NCBI GenBank assembly: GCA_041916775.1 | Contig: JAYRYZ010000005.1 | Coordinates: 124,001-188,000, forward strand | DNA: 64,000 bases | Source of the DNA: UBA2357 sp041916775 | GTDB taxonomy: Bacteria > Pseudomonadota > Gammaproteobacteria > Burkholderiales > Rhodocyclaceae | Direction of reading: 5' to 3' | Shown here: piece by piece, positions 7,365 to 16,661 of the stretch | Layout of the letters: each line of letters opens with the position of its first letter | Position numbering within the stretch: position 1 is the first letter of the stretch | Notes under the pieces: model-generated | What the model was told of the DNA's origin: nothing | Databases searched by the model: none | What the model saw: the letters and a program-made list of their open reading frames with translations, nothing else | Program-made: the position numbers and the translations under genes

Positions 7365-9488
7365 ATGCCCGCGACACCACGTTTCTCCCACCTTTTCATC
7401 GCACTCTCCGCGGCGTTCGTCGGCAGCGCACAGGCACAGCCATCCGGCAGCGCAGAGGAGACCACCTTGAACCCCGTCGTAGTCACGGGCAGCCGCGTGG
7501 AGGCCGACAGCTTCGATCTTCCGTATTCCGTCGATGCGGTGGACATGACCCAGGCCGGCAAGACCAACCTCAACGTCAACGTCTCCGAAGCACTCGGCGC
7601 CCAGCCCGGGCTGGTGATCCAGAACCGTCAGAACTACGCGCAGGATCTGCAGATCTCGATTCGCGGCTTCGGCGCCCGCTCCGCGTTCGGCGTGCGCGGC
7701 GTCAAGCTCATCACCGACGGCATACCCGCCAGCAACCCGGACGGCCAGGGTCAGGCGGCAACGTTCAACCTCGACACCGCGGAACGCATCGAGGTACTGC
7801 GCGGGCCGTTCTCCAGCGTGTATGGAAATCACGCAGGCGGCGTGATCCAGCTATTCTCGCGCGATGGCGAGGGCGAACCGCGCCTCACCGGCCGCATGCT
7901 CGCCGGCGCCTGGGGCACGACCCGCTTCGGCATCGGCTTGGAGGGCGCTTCCGGCAACGTCGGCTACGTCATCGACGCCTCGCGCTTCGACACCGACGGC
8001 TACCGCGATCACAGCGCCGCGCGGCGCGACCAGGGCTTCGCCAAGATCACCACCCGGCCGGACGCCGACAGCAAGCTCACGCTGATCGCAAGCGGCCTGC
8101 GCCAGGCCGATACCCAGGATCCGCTCGGCGTCACCTGGAACACCTGGAAGAGCAACCCACGCGCGGTGGAATCCGTCGCCACCCAGTTCAACACCCGCAA
8201 GAGCATCGACCATCTGCAGGGCGGCGCCACCTACGAGCGGCGTATCGGTGAAAGCCAGCTGCAGGTGGTGGCCTACGCCGGACGGCGCAGCGTGATCCAG
8301 TACCAGGCCATCCCGGTCGCGCCGCAGGCCGCGCCGCGCCACGCTGGCGGCGTGATCGACTTCGACCGCAACTTCCAGGGCTTCGGCGCACGCTGGAGCA
8401 CCGAGCACGCGCTGGAAGGCAAGGCGACGCTGACTCTGACTGCAGGCTTCGACTACGACCGCTCAGAGGACGACCGCCGCGGCTACGAAAACTTCATCGG
8501 CACCACGCTGGGCGTGAAGGGTGCGCTTCGCCGCAACGAGATCGACACCGTCACCAGCCTCGACCCCTACCTGCAGGCGGTGTGGAAGAGCGGCCCATGG
8601 CAGGCGCACGCCGGCATCCGCCACTCGCGCGTCGATTTCGAAGTGGACGACCGCTACATCACGGGCGCCAACGGCGACGACAGCGGCAGCGTCGATTACC
8701 GCCGCACCACGCCGGCGCTGGGCCTGATGTACGCGGTAAGCCCGGTGCTCAACCTGTACGTGAGCGCGGGTGCCGGGTTCGAGACGCCGACGCTCAACGA
8801 ACTCTCCTACGCGACGCCGACCACCGGCTTCAACTTCGGGCTCTCGCCCTCGCGCAGCAAACAGCTCGAAGCGGGCGTAAAAGCCTTCGTCGGGGATGGC
8901 GCGCGCATCAACGCCGCACTGTTCGAGATCCGCACCAAGAACGAGATCGTCGTCGCCGAATCGGTAGGCGGGCGCACCAGCTACACCAACGCCGGCGAGA
9001 CGCTGCGGCGCGGCTTCGAACTCTCCGCCGAGTCCGCGCTCACCGACACCCTTACCGGCCGCGCCGCGCTGACCTGGCTGGACGCAAGCTACGACCGCGC
9101 CTTCGTCACCAACATCGGCGGCACCCCCACCACCATCCCCGCCGGCAACCACCTGCCCGGCGTGCCGCGCTTCGCGGCCTTCGGTGAGCTTGCCTGGCAA
9201 CCCATGCACGGCCTCACCCTCGCCGCCGAGGCCCTGCACCGCGGCAAGGTCTACGTAAACGACCTCAACGACGCCCGCCCCGCCCCCGCCTACACCCTCA
9301 TCAACCTGCGCCTCTCGGCCGAGCAGACGGTAGGCCGCTGGACTTTCAGCGAGCTTCTGCGGCTGGACAACGTGTTCGACCGCGAGCACATCGGCTCGGT
9401 CATCGTCGGCGCTGCGAATGGCCGCTACTACGAGCCGGGCCTCGAACGCAGCTGGTACGCCGGCATCAGCGCCGGCTATCGCTTCTGA
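7365..9488 (+). CDS. TonB-dependent outer-membrane receptor, PqqU/YncD-like
   Basis: Outer-membrane active transporter of 707 residues. It has a signal peptide (ending GSAQAQ), a plug domain starting at NPVVVTGSRVEADSF, and a C-terminal beta-barrel ending in aromatic YRF. The plug segment NRQNYAQDLQISIRGFGAR, followed by GVRGVKLITDGIPASNPDGQGQ and EVLRGPFSSVYGN, closely resembles what I recall of E. coli YncD (PqqU), the receptor for PQQ. It lies 5 kb from the pqq operon and shares its operator candidate, which strengthens the PQQ link. The start was chosen at the ATG that begins the signal peptide; the open frame begins earlier. A siderophore or other substrate cannot be excluded. Confidence 0.88.
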   Translation: MPATPRFSHLFIALSAAFVGSAQAQPSGSAEETTLNPVVVTGSRVEADSFDLPYSVDAVDMTQAGKTNLNVNVSEALGAQPGLVIQNRQNYAQDLQISIRGFGARSAFGVRGVKLITDGIPASNPDGQGQAATFNLDTAERIEVLRGPFSSVYGNHAGGVIQLFSRDGEGEPRLTGRMLAGAWGTTRFGIGLEGASGNVGYVIDASRFDTDGYRDHSAARRDQGFAKITTRPDADSKLTLIASGLRQADTQDPLGVTWNTWKSNPRAVESVATQFNTRKSIDHLQGGATYERRIGESQLQVVAYAGRRSVIQYQAIPVAPQAAPRHAGGVIDFDRNFQGFGARWSTEHALEGKATLTLTAGFDYDRSEDDRRGYENFIGTTLGVKGALRRNEIDTVTSLDPYLQAVWKSGPWQAHAGIRHSRVDFEVDDRYITGANGDDSGSVDYRRTTPALGLMYAVSPVLNLYVSAGAGFETPTLNELSYATPTTGFNFGLSPSRSKQLEAGVKAFVGDGARINAALFEIRTKNEIVVAESVGGRTSYTNAGETLRRGFELSAESALTDTLTGRAALTWLDASYDRAFVTNIGGTPTTIPAGNHLPGVPRFAAFGELAWQPMHGLTLAAEALHRGKVYVNDLNDARPAPAYTLINLRLSAEQTVGRWTFSELLRLDNVFDREHIGSVIVGAANGRYYEPGLERSWYAGISAGYRF

Positions 9489-9541
9489 GGGCTGCAGAGT
9501 GCCATTTTCGATGGAGCCGAGAAAAAAATTCACACCAACGC

Positions 9542-9571
9542 TTGACCACACGCCACGCCCCAGCGTATAGT
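9542..9571 (+). promoter_or_regulatory. Sigma-70 promoter of the initiator tRNA
   Basis: TTGACC (9542-9547), an 18-base spacer, and TATAGT (9566-9571). The -10 ends 13 bases before the tRNA, so transcription should begin just upstream of the mature 5' end. Confidence 0.75.
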
Positions 9572-9584
9572 TTCGTTCTCCAGA

Positions 9585-9662
<78 letters not shown>

Positions 9663-9665
9663 ATT

Positions 9666-9707
9666 AACGACAGAGGCCTACGCAATTGCGTAGGCCTCTG
9701 TCGTTTT
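9666..9707 (+). terminator. Intrinsic terminator after tRNA-fMet
   Basis: A perfect 20-bp inverted repeat with no spacer (arms 9666-9685 and 9686-9705, centre CGCAATTGCG) ends in TTTT. It is unusually long and symmetric for a tRNA terminator. Confidence 0.9.
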
Positions 9708-9948
9708 GGCTCCGCAGGGATACGTGGGGCAGCTTCCCAGTGCTGACTGTCTCTCTGGCGACAGCAGCCATCGATAGATGTGGCAGCCTTGCAAACAGAG
9801 GGGGACGCGAACGGGTCGTGGCGTTGGCCGTGTGCAGCTCTTTGGTTGAAGCATGGTCGCGGAGCTGGACGGGCCGGCCGGCCGGCCAGCCAGCCAGCAA
9901 TTGCAATCAGTTTTCGAGCTGATTGCGCATGAATTGCAACCCAGGAAA

Positions 9949-10038
9949 GAACGCCGCGTCACGCGCGGCGAGGTGCTCGCCCTGCGCCTGGCCAAGTTGG
10001 CAGGCATCGAGGCTGCGCAGGTTCGCATCGTGATGGTC
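9949..10038 (+). pseudogene. hipA remnant (kinase-core fragment)
   Basis: Thirty codons reading ERRVTRGEVLALRLAKLAGI and onward match residues encoded at 11341-11430 of the intact hipA downstream at 26 of 30 positions. Upstream and downstream parts of the gene are not recognisable, and the frame runs into unrelated sequence ending at 10080. It is the only gene-like stretch I can see between the tRNA terminator and hipB (9708-10330). It is either a decayed second hipA or a partial duplication. Confidence 0.75.
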
Positions 10039-10201
10039 GGAACAAGTCAAGATAGTTGGTACGCCAGCAGAAGCTGGTAGATCGTAGTCGATGCCACCGT
10101 GGCCCCCCGGTTTGCTGCTGAATGATGTTGAAGCCAGTTCGCGGAAAGATGTGCGAAGCGACGCGGCAGAAGGCGATTTATTTAAGCAACCAAATATCCA
10201 C

Positions 10202-10227
10202 CTATGAGCTGATTTTTTCGCTCATAT
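10202..10227. promoter_or_regulatory. Imperfect palindrome upstream of hipB (autoregulation candidate)
   Basis: CTATGAGC and GCTCATAT flank a 10-base AT-rich centre. It lies about 100 bases before hipB in unusually AT-rich sequence. HipB-type antitoxins usually repress their own operon at such sites. Assignment is inferred from position only. Confidence 0.35.
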
Positions 10228-10251
10228 ATGGGTGCTTATTTCCATGAAACC

Positions 10252-10280
10252 TTGACGCTCAGCAATCCTGCACGGACAAT
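10252..10280 (+). promoter_or_regulatory. Candidate promoter of the hipBA operon
   Basis: TTGACG (10252-10257), a 17-base spacer and GACAAT (10275-10280) lie about 50 bases before hipB. The -35 is good and the -10 moderate. Confidence 0.4.
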
Positions 10281-10330
10281 TGACCTTAAGTGAGATCTTT
10301 ACCCGAGCACCCCCATTTGAGCGCCTAGCC

Positions 10331-10663
10331 ATGCCAAGCAGCCCCATCCCCCTTCCAGTTGAACGCGCCCTGCGCAGGGTTGGGCAGAACCTTGCCCTCG
10401 CCCGCCGTCGTCGGCAGCTGTCCCAGGAAGCCCTGGCCGAGCGTATCGGGGCTTCGATCAATACGGTACGGCGCATGGAAGACGGTCATCCCGGCACGGC
10501 GCTTCAACACTTTGCCCGGGCGCTGCAGGTATTCGGTGAGCTCGACCAGTTCGAGCAACTGATGGACACCGCGCAGGACGCGACCGGCCTCGTGTTGATG
10601 GACGAGAAGCTCCCCAAGCGGGTCCGCACACGGCGTGCAGGTCACGAGCCAGGTGCTTTTTGA
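10331..10663 (+). CDS. hipB: HipB-like antitoxin, XRE-family regulator
   Basis: 110-residue DNA-binding protein with one XRE helix-turn-helix at about residues 16-70 (RVGQNLALARRRRQLSQEAL, then RIGASINTVRRMEDG). Such proteins neutralise HipA kinases and repress the shared operon. A longer frame begins at 10280, but the ATG at 10331 gives the usual XRE spacing. The C-terminal tail (KLPKRVRTRRAGHEPGAF) is basic. The hipA start is 30 bases after its stop. Confidence 0.82.
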   Translation: MPSSPIPLPVERALRRVGQNLALARRRRQLSQEALAERIGASINTVRRMEDGHPGTALQHFARALQVFGELDQFEQLMDTAQDATGLVLMDEKLPKRVRTRRAGHEPGAF

Positions 10664-10692
10664 CCGGAGCGTCTGAGTGATAGCGCAGCGCC

Positions 10693-12000
10693 ATGGCTAG
10701 CAGGACGCCAGACAAACCTGGCTCGACTACGAAGGTGGAGCTGGACGTTTGCCTGGGGCAAGCGGGCACACCCGTGGGCAAGCTCATCTACGTCAAGCAT
10801 GGCCCCCGCGAGTTCTCGCAGTTTGCGTACCGGGAAGAATGGCTGACCAACCCGCTCGCCTTCGACCTTTCCCCTGACTTGTCCCGCGTGCTGGGCTACC
10901 AGCTGCGCAAAGCCCCCTCCCGGGACGACTCTTGTTTCTTTCTCGCGCTTGCGGACACGGAGCCTGATAGCTGGGGGCGTCGCGTGATTGCGCGCGCCCA
11001 TGCCAAGGCGCGTAAGGCCAACCCCGCCCTGCGTGCGCTGACCGAACTGGACTACCTCTGCGCGGTGGATGACTTCAGTCGCGTCGGTGCGCTGCGCTTG
11101 CGAGATACATCCGAAACCTACCTGCGCAGCCCCGACGCAGGCAAGCGCGCCATCCCGCCCTTGCTGGAGCTGGAAAAGGTGATGACCGCCTCGCGCGCGG
11201 TCGAGCTGGGCACCGAGACCGCTGAGGACCTCAAGTACCTGCAAGGGAAAGGCACCTCTCTGGGTGGCATGCGGCCCAAATGCACCGTGCTTGATGAAGA
11301 CGGTACCCTCGCACTTGGTAAGTTTCCCAGCGTTGGTGACGAGCGCAGCGTCACACGCGGCGAGGTCCTCGCCCTGCGCCTGGCCAGGTTGGCAGGTATC
11401 GACGCGGCGCAGGCCCGCATCGTGATGGTCCATGAGGCGCCGGTCGCCGTCATCCGTCGTTTCGACCGCACGCCGAACCAGGGTCGTATCCCCTACATGT
11501 CGGGGGCAACCCTCTTGCAAACCAGTCGGCATGAAGAGCGCGCCTACACCGAAGTCGTGGATGCGATGCGCTCGACCTGCATGGATTTCAGCGCCTCGGC
11601 CCGGCAACTCTGGCGGCGCCTGGTCTTCAATTTTCTGATTACGAATGTCGATGACCATCTGCAGAACATTGGCTTCCTGTATGCGGACAGGAATCAGTGG
11701 CGGCTGGCGCCCGCCTTCGACCTGAACCCCTTCCCTGACAAGGACCGGGAATCCAAGACCTGGTTGAGCGAGGACACTGGTCCCATCACCTCGGTCGCAC
11801 AGTTGATGAGCGAAGCCGCACGCTTCCAGCTCAAGCCCGACGAAGCCTCCGCCGTGCTGGCCGAAGTCGTCCAGGCCTTGAGGCAATGGCGAGTTGTGGC
11901 GATGTCGGCAGAGGTCGGACTGTCCCGGGTAGATCTCGACGCATTTGCGCCGGCTTTCGAGCATGAAGGCATGGACGAAGCCCTGGCATTGCTGAAGTAG
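10693..12000 (+). CDS. hipA: HipA-family serine/threonine kinase toxin
   Basis: 435-residue HipA-fold kinase. The N-terminal subdomain covers roughly residues 15-110. The glycine-rich, autophosphorylatable loop GTSLGGMRPK lies near residue 190. The catalytic NVDDHLQN (N318-N325) and a metal-binding segment APAFDLNP near residue 340 follow, so all kinase motifs are intact. HipA of E. coli phosphorylates glutamyl-tRNA synthetase and induces persistence; the target here is unknown. It follows the XRE gene by 30 bases, as in hipBA operons. A second hipA fragment lies 1 kb upstream. Confidence 0.88.
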   Translation: MASRTPDKPGSTTKVELDVCLGQAGTPVGKLIYVKHGPREFSQFAYREEWLTNPLAFDLSPDLSRVLGYQLRKAPSRDDSCFFLALADTEPDSWGRRVIARAHAKARKANPALRALTELDYLCAVDDFSRVGALRLRDTSETYLRSPDAGKRAIPPLLELEKVMTASRAVELGTETAEDLKYLQGKGTSLGGMRPKCTVLDEDGTLALGKFPSVGDERSVTRGEVLALRLARLAGIDAAQARIVMVHEAPVAVIRRFDRTPNQGRIPYMSGATLLQTSRHEERAYTEVVDAMRSTCMDFSASARQLWRRLVFNFLITNVDDHLQNIGFLYADRNQWRLAPAFDLNPFPDKDRESKTWLSEDTGPITSVAQLMSEAARFQLKPDEASAVLAEVVQALRQWRVVAMSAEVGLSRVDLDAFAPAFEHEGMDEALALLK

Positions 12001-12297
12001 GCGCCCTAAGGTCAGCGGACCTCCATGCTGTAAAGTCGGTGGCCCATGTGGCCGCAGCCTGAATCAGCAATGATTCGAATCGCTCGCTCTTCCCCGATGC
12101 CCGACCGGTCACCAAACCGAACCCGCGCATCAAGCACCTCCACCGATATCTTCGCCCGACGTTCGGGTTATGCCAGCTGCTTCAACCGCCGCAGTTCCTC
12201 TATTCATCGACTTCCCGCCATCTGCGGCGTACTTCACGGCAAGGAAGCCGGCATTGGCTTACGGTCGAAACACGGGCGCTCCACTGGAGATGGCGAA

Positions 12298-14391
12298 ATG
12301 AGGTTGTCGATACGCTGCGCACGCTGTCTGGCTGCGATGCTGTGGATGCTGCCGGCGCTCGCCGGTGCGACACCCGAGGTGTTGTTCGATGGCAAGGCGG
12401 GCCCGAACTGGCTCAAGGTCGAGACGCAGGGCGGACGCCACGACGAGTTTGCACGTTACGGGGATGGAAAGCTGATCATCGACGTCCCGCCCGGCAACGG
12501 CTGGGGCATGACCGGCATTCGCAGCGCGGCGCCGCTCGTGCCATTGCCCCACCCCGATGCTGACGAAGCGGTGCGGCTGGATATCGGCCTCGACACGCGT
12601 GAAAGCGGGCCGGTGCATGTGTCCCTGGTGCCGCCCTCGCGCGCAACACAGAGCGACCCCGGCAACCATGATCTGCGGCTCGCGCTGGCTCCGGCAACGG
12701 ACGGCAAGCATGTCGAGGTAAGCCTGTGGGCGGATGGCCGAGAGCAGGGCCGCCGCAACGTCGAGGACCGTAGCCGGCTCGACTCACTGCGTGTATTCCT
12801 GCGCCCGGATGCGCTGGTGCTGGTCGAGGATGCACAGGGTGAAAAGCTCTTCGAGGCCACGCTGCCACAGGCGATTCCCGACACTGGCTGGCATCTGCAG
12901 GTGGTCGCGCGGGCGGCGCGCAAGGACGAGCGCGCGCGTCTGGTGCTCAATCGCATTGCCATCGACCGCGAAGCGTTCACCAGGCATGACGACCCGCATG
13001 CGATGCTGCAGGAAAGCAGCGTCTCACAGGTGCTTTTCGATGGTCGTCAGCTCGGGCCGCATTGGTCCATCCTGGAAGCGCGTGGCAACAAGTTCAAGAG
13101 CGATGTGCGTTTTCTGCCGGGCTACGCGGTGTTCTCGCAACCCGCCGCCAGCAACGGGCCGCTCGGCATCTATACAGAGGCGGCAACGATCTGGCTGGAT
13201 CGCTTCGGCGCCGGCGCGCAGACCCGACTCGACTACACCTTCGTCCCCGAAGCGACCACCGCCTTCACCATTGCGCTCGCCCCGCCCCACAACCTGAGCG
13301 GCAACACGCCCGAGAACCAGGCACTGCTGCTGAGCTGGCAGGCGCTCGCACCTGGCCAGACCGAGCCGAGCATCGAGATCCGGCTGTCGCCGCCGCAGGT
13401 CCGCGTGCGCAGTGCTCGCGCCCCGCAGACGGTGGGTTTGCTGCTGGCCCCGGGGGGCTTTCGCATCGAGGCGGAGGGATTCCCACGTCAGCCGTTCGCG
13501 TGGAATCAGCTTGCAGACGGTCAGGGTTTGCGAGGCTATGTCTATCTCGAGCGCACGCCCAAGGATGGCCCCACGCGCATGGCGATCAAGGAAATCACGA
13601 TGCGCCGCCAGCCTGGTGCGCCCCTGCCCGATGTTGCGTTGCCACTCGCCGACGTCGCACCACTCCCGGAGCGGGTGGTGTTCGAAGGGGACATGACCGG
13701 CTGGAATGCGCACGCCTCGGGTGGAGCGAGTGCCGATGCGGCGGTCATCGGCGACGCCGCCCTGCAGGTGACGCTCGACGGCTCCAAACGAGATGCCAGC
13801 GCCGGGATTCTCTCCACCACGCCCCTGATACGACTGGATGAGCGCATCCGCCGCACCCCATTGCGCATCACCCAGCGCTTCGACCCGCGCAGCACCACCG
13901 CCTTCACCACGCTGCTGGCGGAACATGGCGACCCGGTCAATGCACGCCGCCATTACAAGCTCGCCATCTCGCTCGCCCCGGCAGGACCAGGCCCTCACCA
14001 GGGCGACTATCTGCTCAGCCTGCATGACAACGGCGTGTACAACATCTGGCAGCGACCGATCGCGGCCGAGCACGTCGCCCGTCATTGGGACGGCAGGGTC
14101 ATGCTCGAACTCGGCGAGCATCGCGCAACGGCGATCCTTCCCGGCATCGGGAGGATCAGCGCCGCCAGCTTCATGTTCCAGCCTCACTCGGAGTACTGGC
14201 TGATGGTCGATGCGAGGCCCGCGCGGGTGATCGGCCCCCTCTCCATGCGTTTGCTGGAGATCCGCAGCGGCTGGGCGACCCCGCCACTGATGGACGCACT
14301 CGAGCGGCTCGAACTGGTCGACTTCGCGGAATTCGATGCGGATGCCTACCTGCGCGAACTGTCGCGGGGCGTCACGGAGACGCTGCCATGA
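12298..14391 (+). CDS. Secreted protein of unknown function with three related modules
   Basis: 697 residues with a signal peptide (MRLSIRCARCLAAMLWMLPALAGA). I do not recognise a family. Three stretches begin alike: VLFDGKAGPNWLKVE near residue 24, VLFDGRQLGPHWSILE near residue 244, and VVFEGDMTGWNAH near residue 460. Each is followed by about 200 residues rich in beta-strand patterns, suggesting three jelly-roll or concanavalin-like modules that arose by duplication. The start was chosen at the ATG preceded by GGAGA; the frame is open further upstream. The stop overlaps the next gene by four bases. With the next two genes it forms an operon of exported proteins, so a joint extracytoplasmic function is likely. 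The 297 bases before it show nothing clear. Confidence 0.7.
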   Translation: MRLSIRCARCLAAMLWMLPALAGATPEVLFDGKAGPNWLKVETQGGRHDEFARYGDGKLIIDVPPGNGWGMTGIRSAAPLVPLPHPDADEAVRLDIGLDTRESGPVHVSLVPPSRATQSDPGNHDLRLALAPATDGKHVEVSLWADGREQGRRNVEDRSRLDSLRVFLRPDALVLVEDAQGEKLFEATLPQAIPDTGWHLQVVARAARKDERARLVLNRIAIDREAFTRHDDPHAMLQESSVSQVLFDGRQLGPHWSILEARGNKFKSDVRFLPGYAVFSQPAASNGPLGIYTEAATIWLDRFGAGAQTRLDYTFVPEATTAFTIALAPPHNLSGNTPENQALLLSWQALAPGQTEPSIEIRLSPPQVRVRSARAPQTVGLLLAPGGFRIEAEGFPRQPFAWNQLADGQGLRGYVYLERTPKDGPTRMAIKEITMRRQPGAPLPDVALPLADVAPLPERVVFEGDMTGWNAHASGGASADAAVIGDAALQVTLDGSKRDASAGILSTTPLIRLDERIRRTPLRITQRFDPRSTTAFTTLLAEHGDPVNARRHYKLAISLAPAGPGPHQGDYLLSLHDNGVYNIWQRPIAAEHVARHWDGRVMLELGEHRATAILPGIGRISAASFMFQPHSEYWLMVDARPARVIGPLSMRLLEIRSGWATPPLMDALERLELVDFAEFDADAYLRELSRGVTETLP

Positions 14392-16661
14392 ACCACCTCG
14401 GTCGCAAGCTGCTCGTCGCGTGGCTGACGCTGCAGTGCATCGCCGCCCCCGCAAGTGCCGACCCTGCGCCGCGCCCTGACGGCGAGACGCGCATTCTTCG
14501 CGGCATCATCAAGCTACCGCACGAGCGTGAGCAGGCGTTAATGGAGAAACTCGGCGTCACCGGCTCGGAAGGTTTCCTCAACTGCATCTGCCAACAGGCA
14601 CGATACGGCAGCTCATCCACCTCGCAGTTCTGGCACCCCGACACGATCGGCAAGTACGACAAGCGCTACAGCTGCAACCGGCCGGGCGATCCCTGCGTGG
14701 TCTCAGGTTTCGGTTGCATGCGCTTCCCCAAGCCCTCCGACCCGGCGATCTACGATTACTGCGCAATCGAGCATCCGCAACCCGATGGCAGCTCGATCAC
14801 CGAGACCATGCTGCGATCGGTGATTTCGGGGTCGAGCAAGAGTGCGGACGACTATCGTCGCGAGCTTGCCGCCTGTCGCGAGCGCCACCGCTTCCAGCGC
14901 GAATCCGATTATCTCGGTGGCGACCGCATCGCGGGTGCCCGTTACCTGGCGAAGAAAAAGCTGCCGCTGATTCCCCCGCCCACGCACATGCACAAGGACC
15001 TCAACGAGGAGGCCGAACGTCTTCGCGTAGAGCGGGTGAAATCGGTGCAGCGTGCGCACGTCGAGTTGCGCAAGCGCTTCGAGGCGCTGCTGGTCGAGCA
15101 GTTCAAGACAATGGTGGACGAAAATCTCGGCAACCTCGGCAACTTCGAGACCCTGGGCACGACAGGCAAGGCGCTGGCGAACATGGCCCTGGACGATGCC
15201 AAGCGCGCCAGAATCGAGGCTGCGCAGCAACTGCGCACGGTGCTCCTGAAACCTGGCGTTGAGCGCGAGACGGCAAGCTCGAATGAAGAGCTGCGCCGCG
15301 CGAGCAAGGCGCTGGCCGAGGCACGCGAGCGCGAGGAGCACCATCAGGGCACTATGGAGCGGCTGGACAAGGCCTTGAAGGTTCTCGAGCGCATCCAGCT
15401 CGCGCGGGACGTCGCCGCATCCGGTCAGAAGACGGCGGCAGCCGCAATCGACGGCGACGGCATCGAGTTCATCGATGCGCTGGTCGACTCCAGCCGCATC
15501 CTGCGATCGCAGCTCGGCACGCACCTCGAAGACCTCGGCGACCTCGAAGCGCTCCGCGACACCCTTGCACGCGACGGCGTGAGCGAGGCGGAGTTCCAGA
15601 AACTCGCGCCCATGCTCGAATCCGGCGACAAGCTGACGAAGGTCACCGCCGGCATGGACATGATGCTCAAGCAATACGACCGCGCCAGGCATGTTTGGAA
15701 CACCATGAAGTCGATCGAGTCGGGCTTGCAGGAAATCAGCTATGTCGACAGCTCGGGCGGCTACAGCGAGGCACAGAAGAACCTGCTCAAGGGCTTCGTC
15801 GGGCTCAGCGAGCTGACCCGCAAGGGCGCCGAATTTCTTCCCAGTGGCGCCTCGGACATGATGCTGTTCTACGCCGAGGCGATGAAGCTGCCAGCAGTGA
15901 TAGACGAGAAGATCCGCAAGATCACCGACCGGCACGATGTATCGGCCGAGATCGTCGGCACCCAGGCTGGTTCGCGCGCGATGGCAATGCTGGGCAGCGG
16001 CACCAGCCTCGACCGGGACGATTATCTGTTCCGCGTGGCGGGGCTCAAGGCTTACGTGATCTGGGCCCAGGGCGGTCGGGCCTATGGTGGCGACACGCCC
16101 TACATCCTCATCCCCGAGGCCGATGGCGAGCCCTACCCGGTGAACGAGCGCAACTATCGCGCCCTGGCCGAAATGGCCTACTACTACCCCATGGTTCATG
16201 GCCGCCGCCTCACCGATGCGGATGTCGCAGAGTATCTGCGCAGCCTCGGACCGAACGGAAGTATCGACGTCAGCGATCTGAAGCGCGCCGCCGAGCAGGC
16301 CCAGACCGAGGCCGCGGAAGACGCCAGGATTGCCGCCATGTTCGGCAAGGAGACACTCTCCGATCCGCCCTCCGGCCTCGGCCGGTTGCGCGACAAGGCG
16401 CTGGAGAAGAGCGGGCTGGCCGGCGCGGCGGAAACAGCCGGCATGGACGTGCAAGCCGATAGCGACAAGGCGGTATGGGCTGCCTTCCGCCAGATGATGC
16501 GCGACCGGCTGCCGGTTGGCTGCAGCCTCTCGGACAGTACCCAGAAGGCGCTCTTCAACCAGTGGCGGACGCGCGGCAAGCAGGACGAGATCGAAGCCTA
16601 TCTCGCTCGCCATGGCGAGGCGCTGAAGCTGGTGGACGCGCCCAAGGAAGCGCCGCGATGA
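14388..16661 (+). CDS. Secreted coiled-coil protein of unknown function
   Basis: 757 residues with a signal peptide ending at about ASADPAP. An N-terminal cysteine-bearing region (CICQQ near residue 65, then CNRPGDPC and SGFGC) could hold disulfides. Residues of about 190-480 are strongly charged, heptad-rich coiled coil (EERLRVERVKSV-like and NEELRRASKALAEARERE segments). The C-terminal third contains an aromatic segment (YVIWAQGGRAYGGDTPYILI). No family is recognised. It starts by a four-base overlap with the upstream gene and ends by a four-base overlap with the downstream one. An elongated periplasmic or surface scaffold is a reasonable guess. Confidence 0.68.
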   Translation: MNHLGRKLLVAWLTLQCIAAPASADPAPRPDGETRILRGIIKLPHEREQALMEKLGVTGSEGFLNCICQQARYGSSSTSQFWHPDTIGKYDKRYSCNRPGDPCVVSGFGCMRFPKPSDPAIYDYCAIEHPQPDGSSITETMLRSVISGSSKSADDYRRELAACRERHRFQRESDYLGGDRIAGARYLAKKKLPLIPPPTHMHKDLNEEAERLRVERVKSVQRAHVELRKRFEALLVEQFKTMVDENLGNLGNFETLGTTGKALANMALDDAKRARIEAAQQLRTVLLKPGVERETASSNEELRRASKALAEAREREEHHQGTMERLDKALKVLERIQLARDVAASGQKTAAAAIDGDGIEFIDALVDSSRILRSQLGTHLEDLGDLEALRDTLARDGVSEAEFQKLAPMLESGDKLTKVTAGMDMMLKQYDRARHVWNTMKSIESGLQEISYVDSSGGYSEAQKNLLKGFVGLSELTRKGAEFLPSGASDMMLFYAEAMKLPAVIDEKIRKITDRHDVSAEIVGTQAGSRAMAMLGSGTSLDRDDYLFRVAGLKAYVIWAQGGRAYGGDTPYILIPEADGEPYPVNERNYRALAEMAYYYPMVHGRRLTDADVAEYLRSLGPNGSIDVSDLKRAAEQAQTEAAEDARIAAMFGKETLSDPPSGLGRLRDKALEKSGLAGAAETAGMDVQADSDKAVWAAFRQMMRDRLPVGCSLSDSTQKALFNQWRTRGKQDEIEAYLARHGEALKLVDAPKEAPR

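Noticed and set aside
12046..12297. N-terminal extension of the first secreted protein
   Set aside because: The extension lacks protein-like features, and a signal peptide with a good ribosome-binding site begins at 12298.
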